Shown here piece after piece: positions 53,647 to 62,557 of a stretch of 64,000 bases of DNA. The first letter of the stretch is position 1. Each line of letters opens with the position of its first letter. The position numbers and the translations under genes were made by a program. Source of the stretch: Nakamurella leprariae (lineage in GTDB: Bacteria; Actinomycetota; Actinomycetes; Mycobacteriales; Nakamurellaceae); NCBI RefSeq assembly GCF_016918035.1, contig NZ_JAERWK010000010.1:186001-250000 (forward strand), in the 5' to 3' direction. The notes beneath the pieces were generated by a model. The model did not search any database and was not told the DNA's origin. It saw only the letters and a program-made list of their open reading frames with translations.

Positions 53647-55854
53647 ATGGTCACCACACTGCCCGAGCAGGCGCCCCCACCCAGCGGACCGACGCCGCCC
53701 GGATCGACGACCGTCGTCCCCGACGGCAAGCCGGCCAAGCAGTCCGTCATCCTGCCGATGATTCTGCGGCGGCTGCTGGTGATGATCCCCACCCTGCTCG
53801 GCGTCGTGACCATCACCTTCATCCTGACCCGGGCGCTGGGCGGCAACCCGGCCAAGCAGATCGCCGGCCAGGCCGCCGACCCGGCCACCATCGCCGCCAT
53901 CGAGGCCGAGTACGGCTTCGACAAGCCGTTGATCGTGCAGTACTGGAACTACATCACCGGCCTGTTCCGCGGTGACCTCGGCACCTCGACGGTGACCAAC
54001 GAGCCGGTGCTCGACGATCTGGTCGCCCGGTTCCCCGCCACCCTCGAGATGATCATCCTGGCCATCGCGGTCGCGCTGGTCATCGGCATCCCGCTGGGTG
54101 CCTGGGCGGCCCGGACCAAGCGCAAGGCCATCGGCGGCGCGATCAGCGCGGTCACCTTCTTCACCCTGGCGGTGCCGGACTTCTGGCTCGCCCTCATGGC
54201 CATCTATGTGTTCTTCTTCGTGCTCGGCTGGCTGCCCGCACCCACCGGCCAGGTGAGCCTGAGTGCGACCGGACCGGAGAACATCACCGGTGCCGCGCTG
54301 GTCGACTCGGTCATCACCGGTGACTGGGTCGCCTTCAGCGACGCGTTCCTGCACGCCGTGCTGCCCATCGGGGTGCTCGGCATCCTGCTGTCGGCGCCGA
54401 TCGCCCGGCTCATGCGCGGCGCCATGATGGTCGCCCTGGAGTCGGACTTCATCCGGTTCGGCACCTCGATCGGCCTGAGCCGACTGATGCTGTGGCGCTA
54501 CGCGGTCCGCGGGTCCATCCCGACGGTCATCACCTTCACCGGAACGTTGTTCGTGCTGCTCTGCGGCGGCGCGATCCTCATCGAGACCGTGTTCAGCTGG
54601 GGCGGTGTCGGCCAGTACGCGGCCCAGGCCATCCAGCGCAACGACTACGACGCCACCGCCGGCTTCGTGCTGGTCTCCGGGATCATCGCGATGGTCGGCT
54701 TCCTGGTCATCGACCTGATCCAGATGAAGGTCGACCCCCGCATCCGGGTCACCGGGCGCACCCGCCCGCTGCGCACCCTGTTCACCTGGCGCGCCGCCCG
54801 CTCCGAGGCTGAGCTGCCGGTGGCCGTGCCGGTCTCGATCGACCGCCCCGGTGAGCCGATCACTGCGGGTCCGGTCGACGAGGCGGCGCTGGACGAGGAG
54901 GAGCGGGTCGATCCGGAGCCGGTCCGGCCCAAGCGGTCCATGGCCGATCGGTTCGCCCCGGTGACCGAGCTCGGCTCGGTGCTGTGGGAGATCGTCCGGG
55001 ACCTGCGCCCGCAGCGCATCCCCGGCGCCATCTGGCGGACCATCCGCAGTGGCAACGTCCCGCTGCTGGCCGGCGGCGCGATCATCGCGCTGATGGTGCT
55101 GGCCGCCTTCATCGTGCCGACGTTCTGGAAGTTCGACGTGCTGGCGCCGGACGTGCTCAACCCGCTGGCCGAGCCGAGCGCCGAGCATCCGTTCGGCACC
55201 GACAACTCCGGCTTCGACGTCTTCATCCGGGTCATCTACGCGGCGCGCACCGACCTGTGGATCGCCTTCGCCGGCGTGGCCATCTCCGCGGTGCTGGGCA
55301 TCTTCCTCGGCATGCTGGTCGGCTATTCGCGCAAGCGCTGGGTGGACGACGTGGCGATGCGCATCGTCGACATGATCCAGGTCTTCCCGGTCCTCATCGT
55401 GGCCGTGGCCATGGTCGCCTTCTCCGGCAACAGCCTGACCAACGTCATCTGGGCGCTGGTGTTCATCAACGCGCCGATCTTCATGCGGCTGGCCCGCGGT
55501 GAGGTGCTCACCGTCCGTGAGCACCGCTACATCGAGGCCGCCGGGGCGATGGGCAACAGCCGCATCCGCACCCTGGTCAAGCACGTGCTGCCCAACATCA
55601 TGAGCCAGGGCATCGTGCAGATGGGCATCCAGCTCGGCTACGCCATCCTGACCGTCGCCGGCCTGGCCTTCCTGGGCGTCGGCGTGCAGGCACCCACCGC
55701 GGAATGGGGTTCGATGATCCTGTCCGGCAAGGACAACATCGTCACCGGGCAGTGGTGGACCGTCACCTTCCCGGGCCTGGCCATCCTCGTCGCCGTCGCA
55801 GGGTTCAACCTGCTCGCCGACGGTGTGGCCAAGGCCCGCGACATCTACCGCTGA
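53647..55854 (+). CDS. Fused DppB-DppC ABC transporter permease
   Basis: One 735-residue chain holds both permeases that normally form a heterodimer. The N-terminal half (about 35-375) is DppB-like: LRRLLVMIPTLLGVVTITFIL, YGFDKPLIVQYWNYITGLFRGDLGTS and the EAA-type loop LESDFIRFGTSIGLSRLMLWRYAVRGSIPT. A charged linker (about 380-460) with Glu/Asp and Pro follows. The C-terminal half is DppC-like: NPLAEPSAEHPFGTDNSGFDVFIRVIYAARTDLWIAF and EHRYIEAAGAMGNSRIRTLVKHVLPN. Around twelve membrane helices in total. The start ATG has a distant GAAGGG only. Stop loss between two genes is the probable origin, but both halves look intact. Confidence 0.93.
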   Translation: MVTTLPEQAPPPSGPTPPGSTTVVPDGKPAKQSVILPMILRRLLVMIPTLLGVVTITFILTRALGGNPAKQIAGQAADPATIAAIEAEYGFDKPLIVQYWNYITGLFRGDLGTSTVTNEPVLDDLVARFPATLEMIILAIAVALVIGIPLGAWAARTKRKAIGGAISAVTFFTLAVPDFWLALMAIYVFFFVLGWLPAPTGQVSLSATGPENITGAALVDSVITGDWVAFSDAFLHAVLPIGVLGILLSAPIARLMRGAMMVALESDFIRFGTSIGLSRLMLWRYAVRGSIPTVITFTGTLFVLLCGGAILIETVFSWGGVGQYAAQAIQRNDYDATAGFVLVSGIIAMVGFLVIDLIQMKVDPRIRVTGRTRPLRTLFTWRAARSEAELPVAVPVSIDRPGEPITAGPVDEAALDEEERVDPEPVRPKRSMADRFAPVTELGSVLWEIVRDLRPQRIPGAIWRTIRSGNVPLLAGGAIIALMVLAAFIVPTFWKFDVLAPDVLNPLAEPSAEHPFGTDNSGFDVFIRVIYAARTDLWIAFAGVAISAVLGIFLGMLVGYSRKRWVDDVAMRIVDMIQVFPVLIVAVAMVAFSGNSLTNVIWALVFINAPIFMRLARGEVLTVREHRYIEAAGAMGNSRIRTLVKHVLPNIMSQGIVQMGIQLGYAILTVAGLAFLGVGVQAPTAEWGSMILSGKDNIVTGQWWTVTFPGLAILVAVAGFNLLADGVAKARDIYR

Positions 55855-55864
55855 CCCCTCGGAC

Positions 55865-55898
55865 GGTCCGGCCGGTGCCTGCGGGTGTCGGCCGGACC
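55865..55898 (+). terminator. Intra-island hairpin between permease and monooxygenase genes
   Basis: GGTCCGGCCG (55865-55874) pairs with CGGCCGGACC (55889-55898) across a 14-base loop. Like the other hairpins in the island it could uncouple expression of the transporter and the enzymes. Confidence 0.45.
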
Positions 55899-55958
55899 GC
55901 GTCCCCGTTGTGTCCTCCTTTCGTCATCCGCCGGCCCGATCCGGCGAGAGAGGTTCTC

Positions 55959-57266
55959 ATGAGCGACGCGCGTTTCCATCTGGCCTGGTTCCTCAACTTC
56001 AGTTCCCCGGCCTGGAACGGCACCTTCACCGGTTCGGACGGAGCGACCTGGACCGACGGCCGCGTGCACGTGGAGATGGCGCGCTCGCTGGAGCGGGGCG
56101 GCTTCGACTACCTGATGCTCGAGGACTCCTCGATGGTCTCCGACGGCTACGAGGGAAGTTCCCGGGTCGATCTGAAGTACGGACTGTACGCACCGAAGCA
56201 CGACCCGATGCCGCTGATCCCGCTCATGGCGGACGCGACCCGGCACATCGGCATCGTCGGCACGGCCTCCACCACGTTCTACCCGCCGTACCTGCTGGCC
56301 CGGCGGATGAGCACGCTCGACCACCTCACCGGAGGCCGGGTCGGCTGGAACATCGTCACCTCCAGCGAGGACCGCGCCGCCCAGAACTTCGGGATGGACA
56401 CGCTGTTCGAGCACGACCACCGGTACGACCGGGCGGACGAGTACGTCGACCTGGTCACCCGGCTCTGGGAATCGTGGGAGCCGGACGCGGTGGTCAAGGA
56501 CGCGGCCACCGGCACCTTCGTGGATCACACCAAGGTCCACACGGTGGACTTCGACGGCAAGTTCTTCGCCAGTCGCGGCCCGCTGAACACGATGCCGCCC
56601 ATCCAGGGGCGCCCGGTCATCTGTCAGGCCGGCGGCTCGCCGCGGGGCCGTCAGTTCGCTGCGACGCACGCCGACACGCTGTTGGCCTCCGCGTACGGCG
56701 TGGAGAAGATGAAGGCCTACCGCGATGACATCCGCGCTCGGCGCGCGGACCTCGGTGGCGACCCGGACTCGGTCAAGGTCATGTTCATCGTGTCCCCGGT
56801 GCTGGGCGAGACGATGCAGGAGGCTCAGGAGAAGGCGGATGCGATGGCTGCTGACTCGGCGGACAAGGTCGAGGCGGCGCTGGGGCACCTGTCCGCCCTC
56901 ACCGAGAACGACTTCTCCACGTTCGATCTGGACGCGCCGGTGCCCACGGTGACCACCAACGGGCACCGGTCCACGTTGGCCGACTTCCTCAGCCTGGGGG
57001 AGGGGAACACCCGCACGCTCCGCGAGATCGCCAACGCCTGGACGATCAACTCGCTGCCGCTGGTGGGGACCCCTGATCACGTGGCCGGCCTGATGGGCGA
57101 GGCCATGCAGGAGGTGGGCGGCGACGGCTTCCTGATCACCGGCAAGCCGAACCGGCGCTACATCAGCGAGATCGCCGACGGCCTGTGCCCCGAACTGCGT
57201 CGTCGCGGACTGATCCGCGACGGCTACGAGCACCGCACCTTCCGCGAGAACCTCATGGCCTTCTGA
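55959..57266 (+). CDS. LLM-class flavin-dependent monooxygenase (NtaA/SnaA/DszA family), copy 1
   Basis: A 435-residue TIM-barrel monooxygenase expected to use reduced FMN from a separate reductase. The start is RFHLAWFLNFSSPAWNG; SLERGGFDYLMLEDS, LKYGLYAPKHDPMPLIPLMA, GIVGTASTTFYPPYLLARRMSTLDHLTGGRVGWNIVTSSEDRAAQNFG and GRPVICQAGGSPRGRQFAATHAD are the family blocks. Enzymes of this family cleave C-N or C-S bonds in nitrilotriacetate, EDTA, dibenzothiophene sulfone and pristinamycin precursors. GAGAGG precedes the ATG. The linkage to an oligopeptide-type importer recalls the EDTA-degradation loci of Gram-negative bacteria. No flavin reductase is present in the window. Confidence 0.9.
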   Translation: MSDARFHLAWFLNFSSPAWNGTFTGSDGATWTDGRVHVEMARSLERGGFDYLMLEDSSMVSDGYEGSSRVDLKYGLYAPKHDPMPLIPLMADATRHIGIVGTASTTFYPPYLLARRMSTLDHLTGGRVGWNIVTSSEDRAAQNFGMDTLFEHDHRYDRADEYVDLVTRLWESWEPDAVVKDAATGTFVDHTKVHTVDFDGKFFASRGPLNTMPPIQGRPVICQAGGSPRGRQFAATHADTLLASAYGVEKMKAYRDDIRARRADLGGDPDSVKVMFIVSPVLGETMQEAQEKADAMAADSADKVEAALGHLSALTENDFSTFDLDAPVPTVTTNGHRSTLADFLSLGEGNTRTLREIANAWTINSLPLVGTPDHVAGLMGEAMQEVGGDGFLITGKPNRRYISEIADGLCPELRRRGLIRDGYEHRTFRENLMAF

Positions 57267-57332
57267 CCGATCACCCACCGATCACCGACCGCTCCGGCAG
57301 TTGTCCGGCCGGGAAACGGAGCCTTCCACACC

Positions 57333-58613
57333 ATGTTTCACCTGGGTGCCTTCACCTCGTTCAAGCCGGTCAACTGGGCCGGGCCGTGGAGCGGTGATTC
57401 GGCCGACACATGGGCCGACGGGTCGTTCTGGATCGACATGCTGGTCGCCCTGGAGCGGGCCAAGTTCGACTACGTGATGTTCGAGGATTCCTCCATGGTG
57501 TCCGACGCCTACGGCGGCACCATGGAGAACGATCTGAAGTACGCGCTGTACGCGCCGAAGCACGACCCGATGATGCTGATGCCGCTGCTGGCCAAGTACA
57601 CCGACCACATCGGCCTGATCGCCACCGGGTCGACCACGTTGTCGCCGCCCTGGATGCTGGCCCGCACGCTGGTCACCCTGGACCACATCAGCCACGGGCG
57701 CAGTGGATGGAACGTGGTGACCTCCAGCGAGGACCGGGCGGCGCAGAACTACGGACTGCCGACGTTGCCCGAGCACGACGACCGGTACGACCGCGCCGAG
57801 GAATTCGTCGAGCTGGTCACCGCGCTGATGGCGTCGTGGGATCCGGACGCCCTGGTCATGGACCGTGACACCAACACCTACGTGGACGCCGCCAAGGTGC
57901 ACACGATCGATTTCCAGGGCCGCTACCACAGCAGCCGGGGCCCGCTGAACACGCTGGCACCGCCGAACGGCAAGCCGATCTACTGCCAGGCCGGCAGTTC
58001 GCCGCGCGGCCGGGACTTCGCCGCCAAGCACGCCGACACCATCCTGGTGTCCATCCACGGCGTCGAGCAGATGGCCGCCTACCGCGTGGACATGCACCGG
58101 CGGATGGAGGCGATCGGCCGCGACCCGTCGACCTGCAAGCTGCTGTTCGTGGTCATGCCGGTGCTCGGCGACACCGAGCGGGCCGCGACCGCCAAGCGGA
58201 CCCGGTCCACCCGGAACATCGACGCGGCGCTGGGCAGTCTGTCCGCCATCACCGAGATCGATTTCTCCGCCTTCGATCTGGATCAGCCGTTGCCGGCGGT
58301 CACCACCAACGGTCACGCCGGATACCTGGCCGAGTTCGCCCGAGTGGGTGCCGCCCAGTCCACGTTGCGTGAGCTGGTGAACAACTGGTCGATCAGTTGC
58401 CTGGACCTGGTCGGGACGCCGGAGACGGTGGCCGAGCAGATGGCCGAGACGATGGAGATCGTGGGTGGTGACGGATTCCTCATTGCCGGGGTCAGCAGCC
58501 GCCGGTATCTGACCGAGGTGGTCGACGGCCTGGCGCCCGCACTGCAGGCGATCGGCGCCACGCGGTCGGAGTACTCGTCCACCACGCTGCGTGGCAACCT
58601 CATGGAGTTCTGA
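57333..58613 (+). CDS. LLM-class flavin-dependent monooxygenase, copy 2
   Basis: A 426-residue paralogue of the preceding enzyme with the same blocks: ALERAKFDYVMFEDSSMVSDAYGG, LKYALYAPKHDPMMLMPLL, GRSGWNVVTSSEDRAAQNYG and PIYCQAGSSPRGRDFAAKHAD. The N-terminus starts at MFHLGAFTSFKPVNWAGPW, the normal family beginning. Divergence near the substrate mouth (TSFKPVNWAGPW against LNFSSPAWNGTF) suggests a related but different substrate, or a heteromeric enzyme. GGAG lies about 15 bases before the ATG, so translation may be weaker than for copy 1. It is followed by 256 bp of spacer before the binding-protein genes. Confidence 0.9.
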   Translation: MFHLGAFTSFKPVNWAGPWSGDSADTWADGSFWIDMLVALERAKFDYVMFEDSSMVSDAYGGTMENDLKYALYAPKHDPMMLMPLLAKYTDHIGLIATGSTTLSPPWMLARTLVTLDHISHGRSGWNVVTSSEDRAAQNYGLPTLPEHDDRYDRAEEFVELVTALMASWDPDALVMDRDTNTYVDAAKVHTIDFQGRYHSSRGPLNTLAPPNGKPIYCQAGSSPRGRDFAAKHADTILVSIHGVEQMAAYRVDMHRRMEAIGRDPSTCKLLFVVMPVLGDTERAATAKRTRSTRNIDAALGSLSAITEIDFSAFDLDQPLPAVTTNGHAGYLAEFARVGAAQSTLRELVNNWSISCLDLVGTPETVAEQMAETMEIVGGDGFLIAGVSSRRYLTEVVDGLAPALQAIGATRSEYSSTTLRGNLMEF

Positions 58614-58869
58614 CGCGACAACGCGTCTCGCCGGACCCGCCTGATCGACGGCGCAACCGTCCGGTAACGAGGACGAATCCTGCGACATCATCGACGTTGT
58701 CAGACTGCTCGTCGTAGCCCCCGCATCACCCGACGGTTCCCCTGGTCCCGTCGTGATCCCCCTCCAGCACGCGGCACCACCCCGTGGAGTTCCGTTGGAC
58801 CACCCGGAGCCCGGTGTCACGGCCACCGTGCGCACCCCGCACGGCTCGAGAAAGAGCGCGCGAACTCAC
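58614..58869 (+). other. Spacer before the binding-protein genes
   Basis: 256 bp without a supported gene. It contains GACATCATCGACGTTGTC (imperfect inverted repeat) near 58684 and is slightly less GC-rich there, so a separate promoter for the two binding proteins is possible. I could not identify convincing -35 and -10 elements or a terminator. Confidence 0.35.
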
Positions 58870-60588
58870 ATGGCAGAGATGAAGGACGACCTGACGTCGC
58901 TGGCCAACGCGGCGTCGACCGCCCTGACGGTCAAGGCGCTGAACCGGCGCTCGCTGTTCCGCATCGGCGGATCCGCGCTGGCACTCGGTGGTGCCAGCGC
59001 CTTCCTGGCCGCCTGCGGCGGCAATCCTGCCGGCAACCGGGGTGGGACGTCCAGCGGGGGCAGCGCCGCCGCGTCCGGCGGTGCCGCCGGGGGGACCGAC
59101 ACGCTCACCGTCTCCACCTCGCTCGGCGGCACCGTCTTCGACCCCGAGCTCCCGGCCGGCAACTTCCAGTTCCCGATGCTGTACGACTCGCTGTTCGACA
59201 CCGACACCCCGCCGGACTCGGCCGAGGCGCAGGCGTTGCTGGCCGACTTCGAGCCGCAGCCGGCGCTGGCCACGAAGTGGGAGTCGAACGAGGACAACTC
59301 GGTCTGGACGATCACGCTGAACACCGAGGCGACCAGCCCCTACGGCAACAAGCTCACCTCGGCCGACATCCTGTGGACCTTCGAGCGCCACCTGGCCATG
59401 AAGTGGTACGGCGGGATCTTCCTGAACCGGGTCGGTGTCACCGACATCAGCCAGATCGAGGCGCCCACCCCGGACACGTTCGTGATGAACCTGGCCGGCC
59501 CGGTGGGCCGCACCTATTTCCTGCTGGTCATGGGCTGCTTCATCGTCCCGATCTTCGACTCGGTCGAGGGTCAGCAGCACGTCACCGCCGAGGATCCGTG
59601 GGCCTCGGACTGGATCAGCAAGAACGCCTGCGGGTTCGGCCCCTACACGCTCAAGTCGTCGTCCCCGGACGGTGCGCTGAACGTGTTCGAGGCGAACCCG
59701 AACTACTACGGCGAGACGCCGATCCAGACGGTCACCTTCCGTCAGACCACGGAGACCAGCACCCAGCTGCAGCTGCTGCTGCGCGGGGAGGCCCAGCTGA
59801 TCGACTCGCTGTCGCCGATCCAGGTGGCCGAGGTCGAGAACAGCGACTCCGCCAAGATCACCCGGGTAGCCAACACCGGCTACACGTTCATCGGGTTCAA
59901 CAACAGCCAGGACAACTACAAGGAGGTCGCGCTGCATCAGGGCATGGCCTACGCGCTGCCGTTCGGGGACATCGTGGACAGCGTCTACAAGGGCCTGGCC
60001 ACGCCCATGCAGAGCGTGCTGCCCGACTTCTTCCAGGGTGCCACCAACGAGTTCTGGACCTACGAGCAGGATCTCGATCGGGCGCGCGAGCTGCTGGCGC
60101 CGTTCGCCGACGCCGGTCTGGTGCTGCAGTACAAGGCCGGCGACACGGTCATCCAGACCCTGGCCGTGCTCATCCAGAGTTCGCTGCAGGCGGTCGGCCT
60201 GCCGATCGAGCTGAACGCGATGGATCCCGCTTCCTTCCAGCAGCAGCTGACCGGGGCCACGCTGTCGATGTGGATCGACAACCAGTCGACGCCGCTAGTG
60301 CCGGACTCGCTGTACGGCCTGCAGCTGCTGTTCCCCAGCGAGCCGACGCAGGTGCTCATCCACTACTCGAACCCGATCGTGGACGAGGCCGTGGGCGCCC
60401 TGGCCAGCTCGTTCGACCCGCAGGAGCAGGTCGAGCTGATCCGCACCGCTCAGGAGCAGATCATGAAGGACCTGGCTGTGCTGCCGCTGGCCCAGACCGG
60501 TGGGCTGGTGCCGACCGCGAACAACGTCACCAACATCAAGGGCCACGGCGCCAACCTGGCCTGGGCCAAGGGTCTGCAGTACAGCTGA
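58870..60588 (+). CDS. Tat-type lipoprotein solute-binding protein (SBP family 5), copy 1
   Basis: Extracytoplasmic receptor of the island importer; 572 residues. The signal has a long n-region, the twin-arginine motif NRRSLFRIGG (Arg26-Arg27) and the lipobox FLAAC (Cys49), so it is exported folded and lipidated. A Gly/Ser/Ala linker precedes the family-5 fold: FPMLYDSLFD, ALATKWESNEDNSVWTITLN, SADILWTFERHLAMKW, CGFGPYTLKS and IGFNNSQDNYKEVALHQGMAYALP. Folded export suggests a bound cofactor or metal chelate. The ATG at 58870 is chosen; a second in-frame ATG lies nine bases on. A near-copy follows. Confidence 0.93.
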   Translation: MAEMKDDLTSLANAASTALTVKALNRRSLFRIGGSALALGGASAFLAACGGNPAGNRGGTSSGGSAAASGGAAGGTDTLTVSTSLGGTVFDPELPAGNFQFPMLYDSLFDTDTPPDSAEAQALLADFEPQPALATKWESNEDNSVWTITLNTEATSPYGNKLTSADILWTFERHLAMKWYGGIFLNRVGVTDISQIEAPTPDTFVMNLAGPVGRTYFLLVMGCFIVPIFDSVEGQQHVTAEDPWASDWISKNACGFGPYTLKSSSPDGALNVFEANPNYYGETPIQTVTFRQTTETSTQLQLLLRGEAQLIDSLSPIQVAEVENSDSAKITRVANTGYTFIGFNNSQDNYKEVALHQGMAYALPFGDIVDSVYKGLATPMQSVLPDFFQGATNEFWTYEQDLDRARELLAPFADAGLVLQYKAGDTVIQTLAVLIQSSLQAVGLPIELNAMDPASFQQQLTGATLSMWIDNQSTPLVPDSLYGLQLLFPSEPTQVLIHYSNPIVDEAVGALASSFDPQEQVELIRTAQEQIMKDLAVLPLAQTGGLVPTANNVTNIKGHGANLAWAKGLQYS

Positions 60589-60623
60589 CCGACTCGTCCG
60601 CGACCGTCCCGCAGTCCCGCCTG

Positions 60624-60664
60624 CCCGGCGGCCCGCCGGTCTCCCCGACCGGTGGGCCGCCGGG
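60624..60664 (+). terminator. Long hairpin between the two binding-protein genes
   Basis: CCCGGCGGCCCGCCGGT (60624-60640) and ACCGGTGGGCCGCCGGG (60648-60664) pair over 17 positions with one mismatch and a 7-base loop. It may end most transcripts after copy 1 or stabilise that mRNA, giving unequal amounts of the two receptors. Confidence 0.55.
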
Positions 60665-60758
60665 ACGGTGACGCACGCGAACACCGCACCGGAGCAACCC
60701 CTCTCGATCCACACCCCTGCCGGCCTGACGGCCGCGACCGACTTGGAAGGTGGCCGCG

Positions 60759-62483
60759 ATGGCCGAGATCCGTCCCGACCTGGCGCTGTTGGCCTCGCTG
60801 AACGCTCAGGCGTCCACGGAGTCCAATCTGCGGGCCCTGACCCGGCGTTCCGTGCTGCGCGGGGCGGGTGCCCTGCTCGCGGCGGGCGGCGCGAGCGCCT
60901 TCCTGGCCGCCTGTGGCGGCGGCAATCCCGCCGGCAACGTCGGCGGCACCTCGGGTGCCGCGGCGACCGCGGGCGGGGCTGCTGCCGTCTCCGACACCCT
61001 GACCGTCGCCGCCGCCTCCAGCGGCACCATCTTCGACCCGGACGTGCGGGGCAACACCTCGCAGTACCAGATGCTGTACGACACCCTGTTCGACACCTCG
61101 ACCCCGCCGGACGCCACCGAGGCGCAGCAGTACCTGGCCGATTTCGAGCCGATGCCGTCGCTGGCCACCAAGTGGGAGTCCAACGATGACAACTCGGTGT
61201 GGACGATCACGCTGAACACCGAGGCGACCAGCCCGTTCGGCAACAAGCTGACCTCGGCCGATGTGCTGTGGTCCTTCGAGCGGCACCTGGCGCTCAAGTG
61301 GTACGCCGGGATCTTCCTGAACCGGGTCGGGGTCACCGACATCAGCCAGATCGAGGCGCCCAGCGACGACACCGTCGTGATGAACCTGGCCGGCCCGGTC
61401 GGCCGCAGCTACTTCCTGTTGCTGATGGGCTGCTACATCGTGCCCATCCTGGACTCGGTCGAGGGCAAGAAGCACGTGACCGGCGACGACCCCTGGGGGT
61501 CGGAGTTCATCAAGACCAACGCGTGCGGGTTCGGCCCGTACACGCTGGCCAGCTCGGCCCCGGACGGTTCGATGAACGTCTTCGAGGCCAACCCGAACTA
61601 CTACGCCGAGGTGCCGATCAAGACGATCACCTGGCGTCAGACCACGGAGACCAGCACCCAGCTGCAGCTGCTGCTGCGCGGCGAGGTCCAGCTGATCGAC
61701 GGGCTGTCCCCGATCCAGGTCGACCAGGTGGATGCCAGCGACATGGCCAAGGTGACCCGGGTGGCCACCACCGGCAACGTCATCCTGGGCTTCAACCACG
61801 ATCAGGAGCACTACGGGGACGTCGAGCTGCACCAGGGCATCGCCTACGCGTTGCCGTTCGACGACATCATCAACAGCGTCTACCGCGGTCAGGCCACGCA
61901 GATGAAGAGCGTGCTGGTCGACTTCCTGCTCGGCGCCACCGACGAGTACTGGGTCTACGAGCGGGATCTGGACAAGGCGCGGACGCTGCTGGCGCCGTAC
62001 GCGGACGCCGGCCTGGTGCTGCAGTACCAGGGTGGTGACACGCTGGTGCAGACCCTCGCCGTGCTCATGCAGAGCTCGCTGGCCGAGGCCGGTCTGAACA
62101 TCCAGCTCGAGGCGTTGGACCCCAGCACCTATCAGACCAAGATCACCGAGGCGACCATGTCGATGTGGATCGACTCCAAGACCGCGCCGCTGGTGCCGGC
62201 CTCGCTGTACGCGCTGCAGCTGCTGTACCCGACCGCGCCCACCCAGGTGCTGCTGCACTACTCGAATTCGGTGGTGGACGAGGCCGTGGGTGCGCTGGCC
62301 AGCGCGTCCGACCAGGACGAGCAGATCGAGCTGATCCGCACTGCGCAGGAGCAGCTCATGAAGGATCTGCCGATCGTGCCGATCGCGCAGACCGGCCAGC
62401 TGGTCCCGACCGCGATCAACATCGAGAACGTCCGAGGGCACGGTGCCAACGCCGTGTGGCCCAAGGGGCTCGAGTACAGCTGA
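60759..62483 (+). CDS. Tat-type lipoprotein solute-binding protein (SBP family 5), copy 2
   Basis: A 574-residue paralogue of the preceding receptor. Twin arginine TRRSVLRGAG (Arg29-Arg30) and lipobox FLAAC (Cys52) are conserved. Most of the fold matches closely, with shared TTETSTQLQLLLRGE, FEANPNYY and ALHQG-type blocks, while the linker and several loops differ. The ATG at 60759 has GGAAGG eight bases upstream; the GTG nine bases before it is in frame but poorly placed. Two receptors sharing one permease parallel the two monooxygenases, which suggests two related substrates. A hairpin ends the cluster before convergent leuA. Confidence 0.93.
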   Translation: MAEIRPDLALLASLNAQASTESNLRALTRRSVLRGAGALLAAGGASAFLAACGGGNPAGNVGGTSGAAATAGGAAAVSDTLTVAAASSGTIFDPDVRGNTSQYQMLYDTLFDTSTPPDATEAQQYLADFEPMPSLATKWESNDDNSVWTITLNTEATSPFGNKLTSADVLWSFERHLALKWYAGIFLNRVGVTDISQIEAPSDDTVVMNLAGPVGRSYFLLLMGCYIVPILDSVEGKKHVTGDDPWGSEFIKTNACGFGPYTLASSAPDGSMNVFEANPNYYAEVPIKTITWRQTTETSTQLQLLLRGEVQLIDGLSPIQVDQVDASDMAKVTRVATTGNVILGFNHDQEHYGDVELHQGIAYALPFDDIINSVYRGQATQMKSVLVDFLLGATDEYWVYERDLDKARTLLAPYADAGLVLQYQGGDTLVQTLAVLMQSSLAEAGLNIQLEALDPSTYQTKITEATMSMWIDSKTAPLVPASLYALQLLYPTAPTQVLLHYSNSVVDEAVGALASASDQDEQIELIRTAQEQLMKDLPIVPIAQTGQLVPTAINIENVRGHGANAVWPKGLEYS

Positions 62484-62488
62484 CACCG

Positions 62489-62519
62489 CCGCCCGGGCCG
62501 TAGCTCCGGGCCCGGGCGG
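62489..62519. terminator. Terminator between the island and leuA
   Basis: CCGCCCGGGCC (62489-62499) pairs with GGCCCGGGCGG (62509-62519) across nine bases, in the gap between the convergent binding-protein gene and leuA. Confidence 0.75.
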
Positions 62520-62557
62520 ACCGGCGCGACGATGCGTGGCCCGCCCGGGCTCCGGGA

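Noticed and set aside
53467-55584. 705-codon minus-strand frame opposite the fused permease
   Set aside because: It is Asp/His/Gly/Arg-rich and has no motif; the + strand has an unmistakable permease.
58680-58705. Operator-like inverted repeat GACATCATCGACGTTGTC before the first binding protein
   Set aside because: Only the outer four bases pair well; there is no second copy and no linked regulator.
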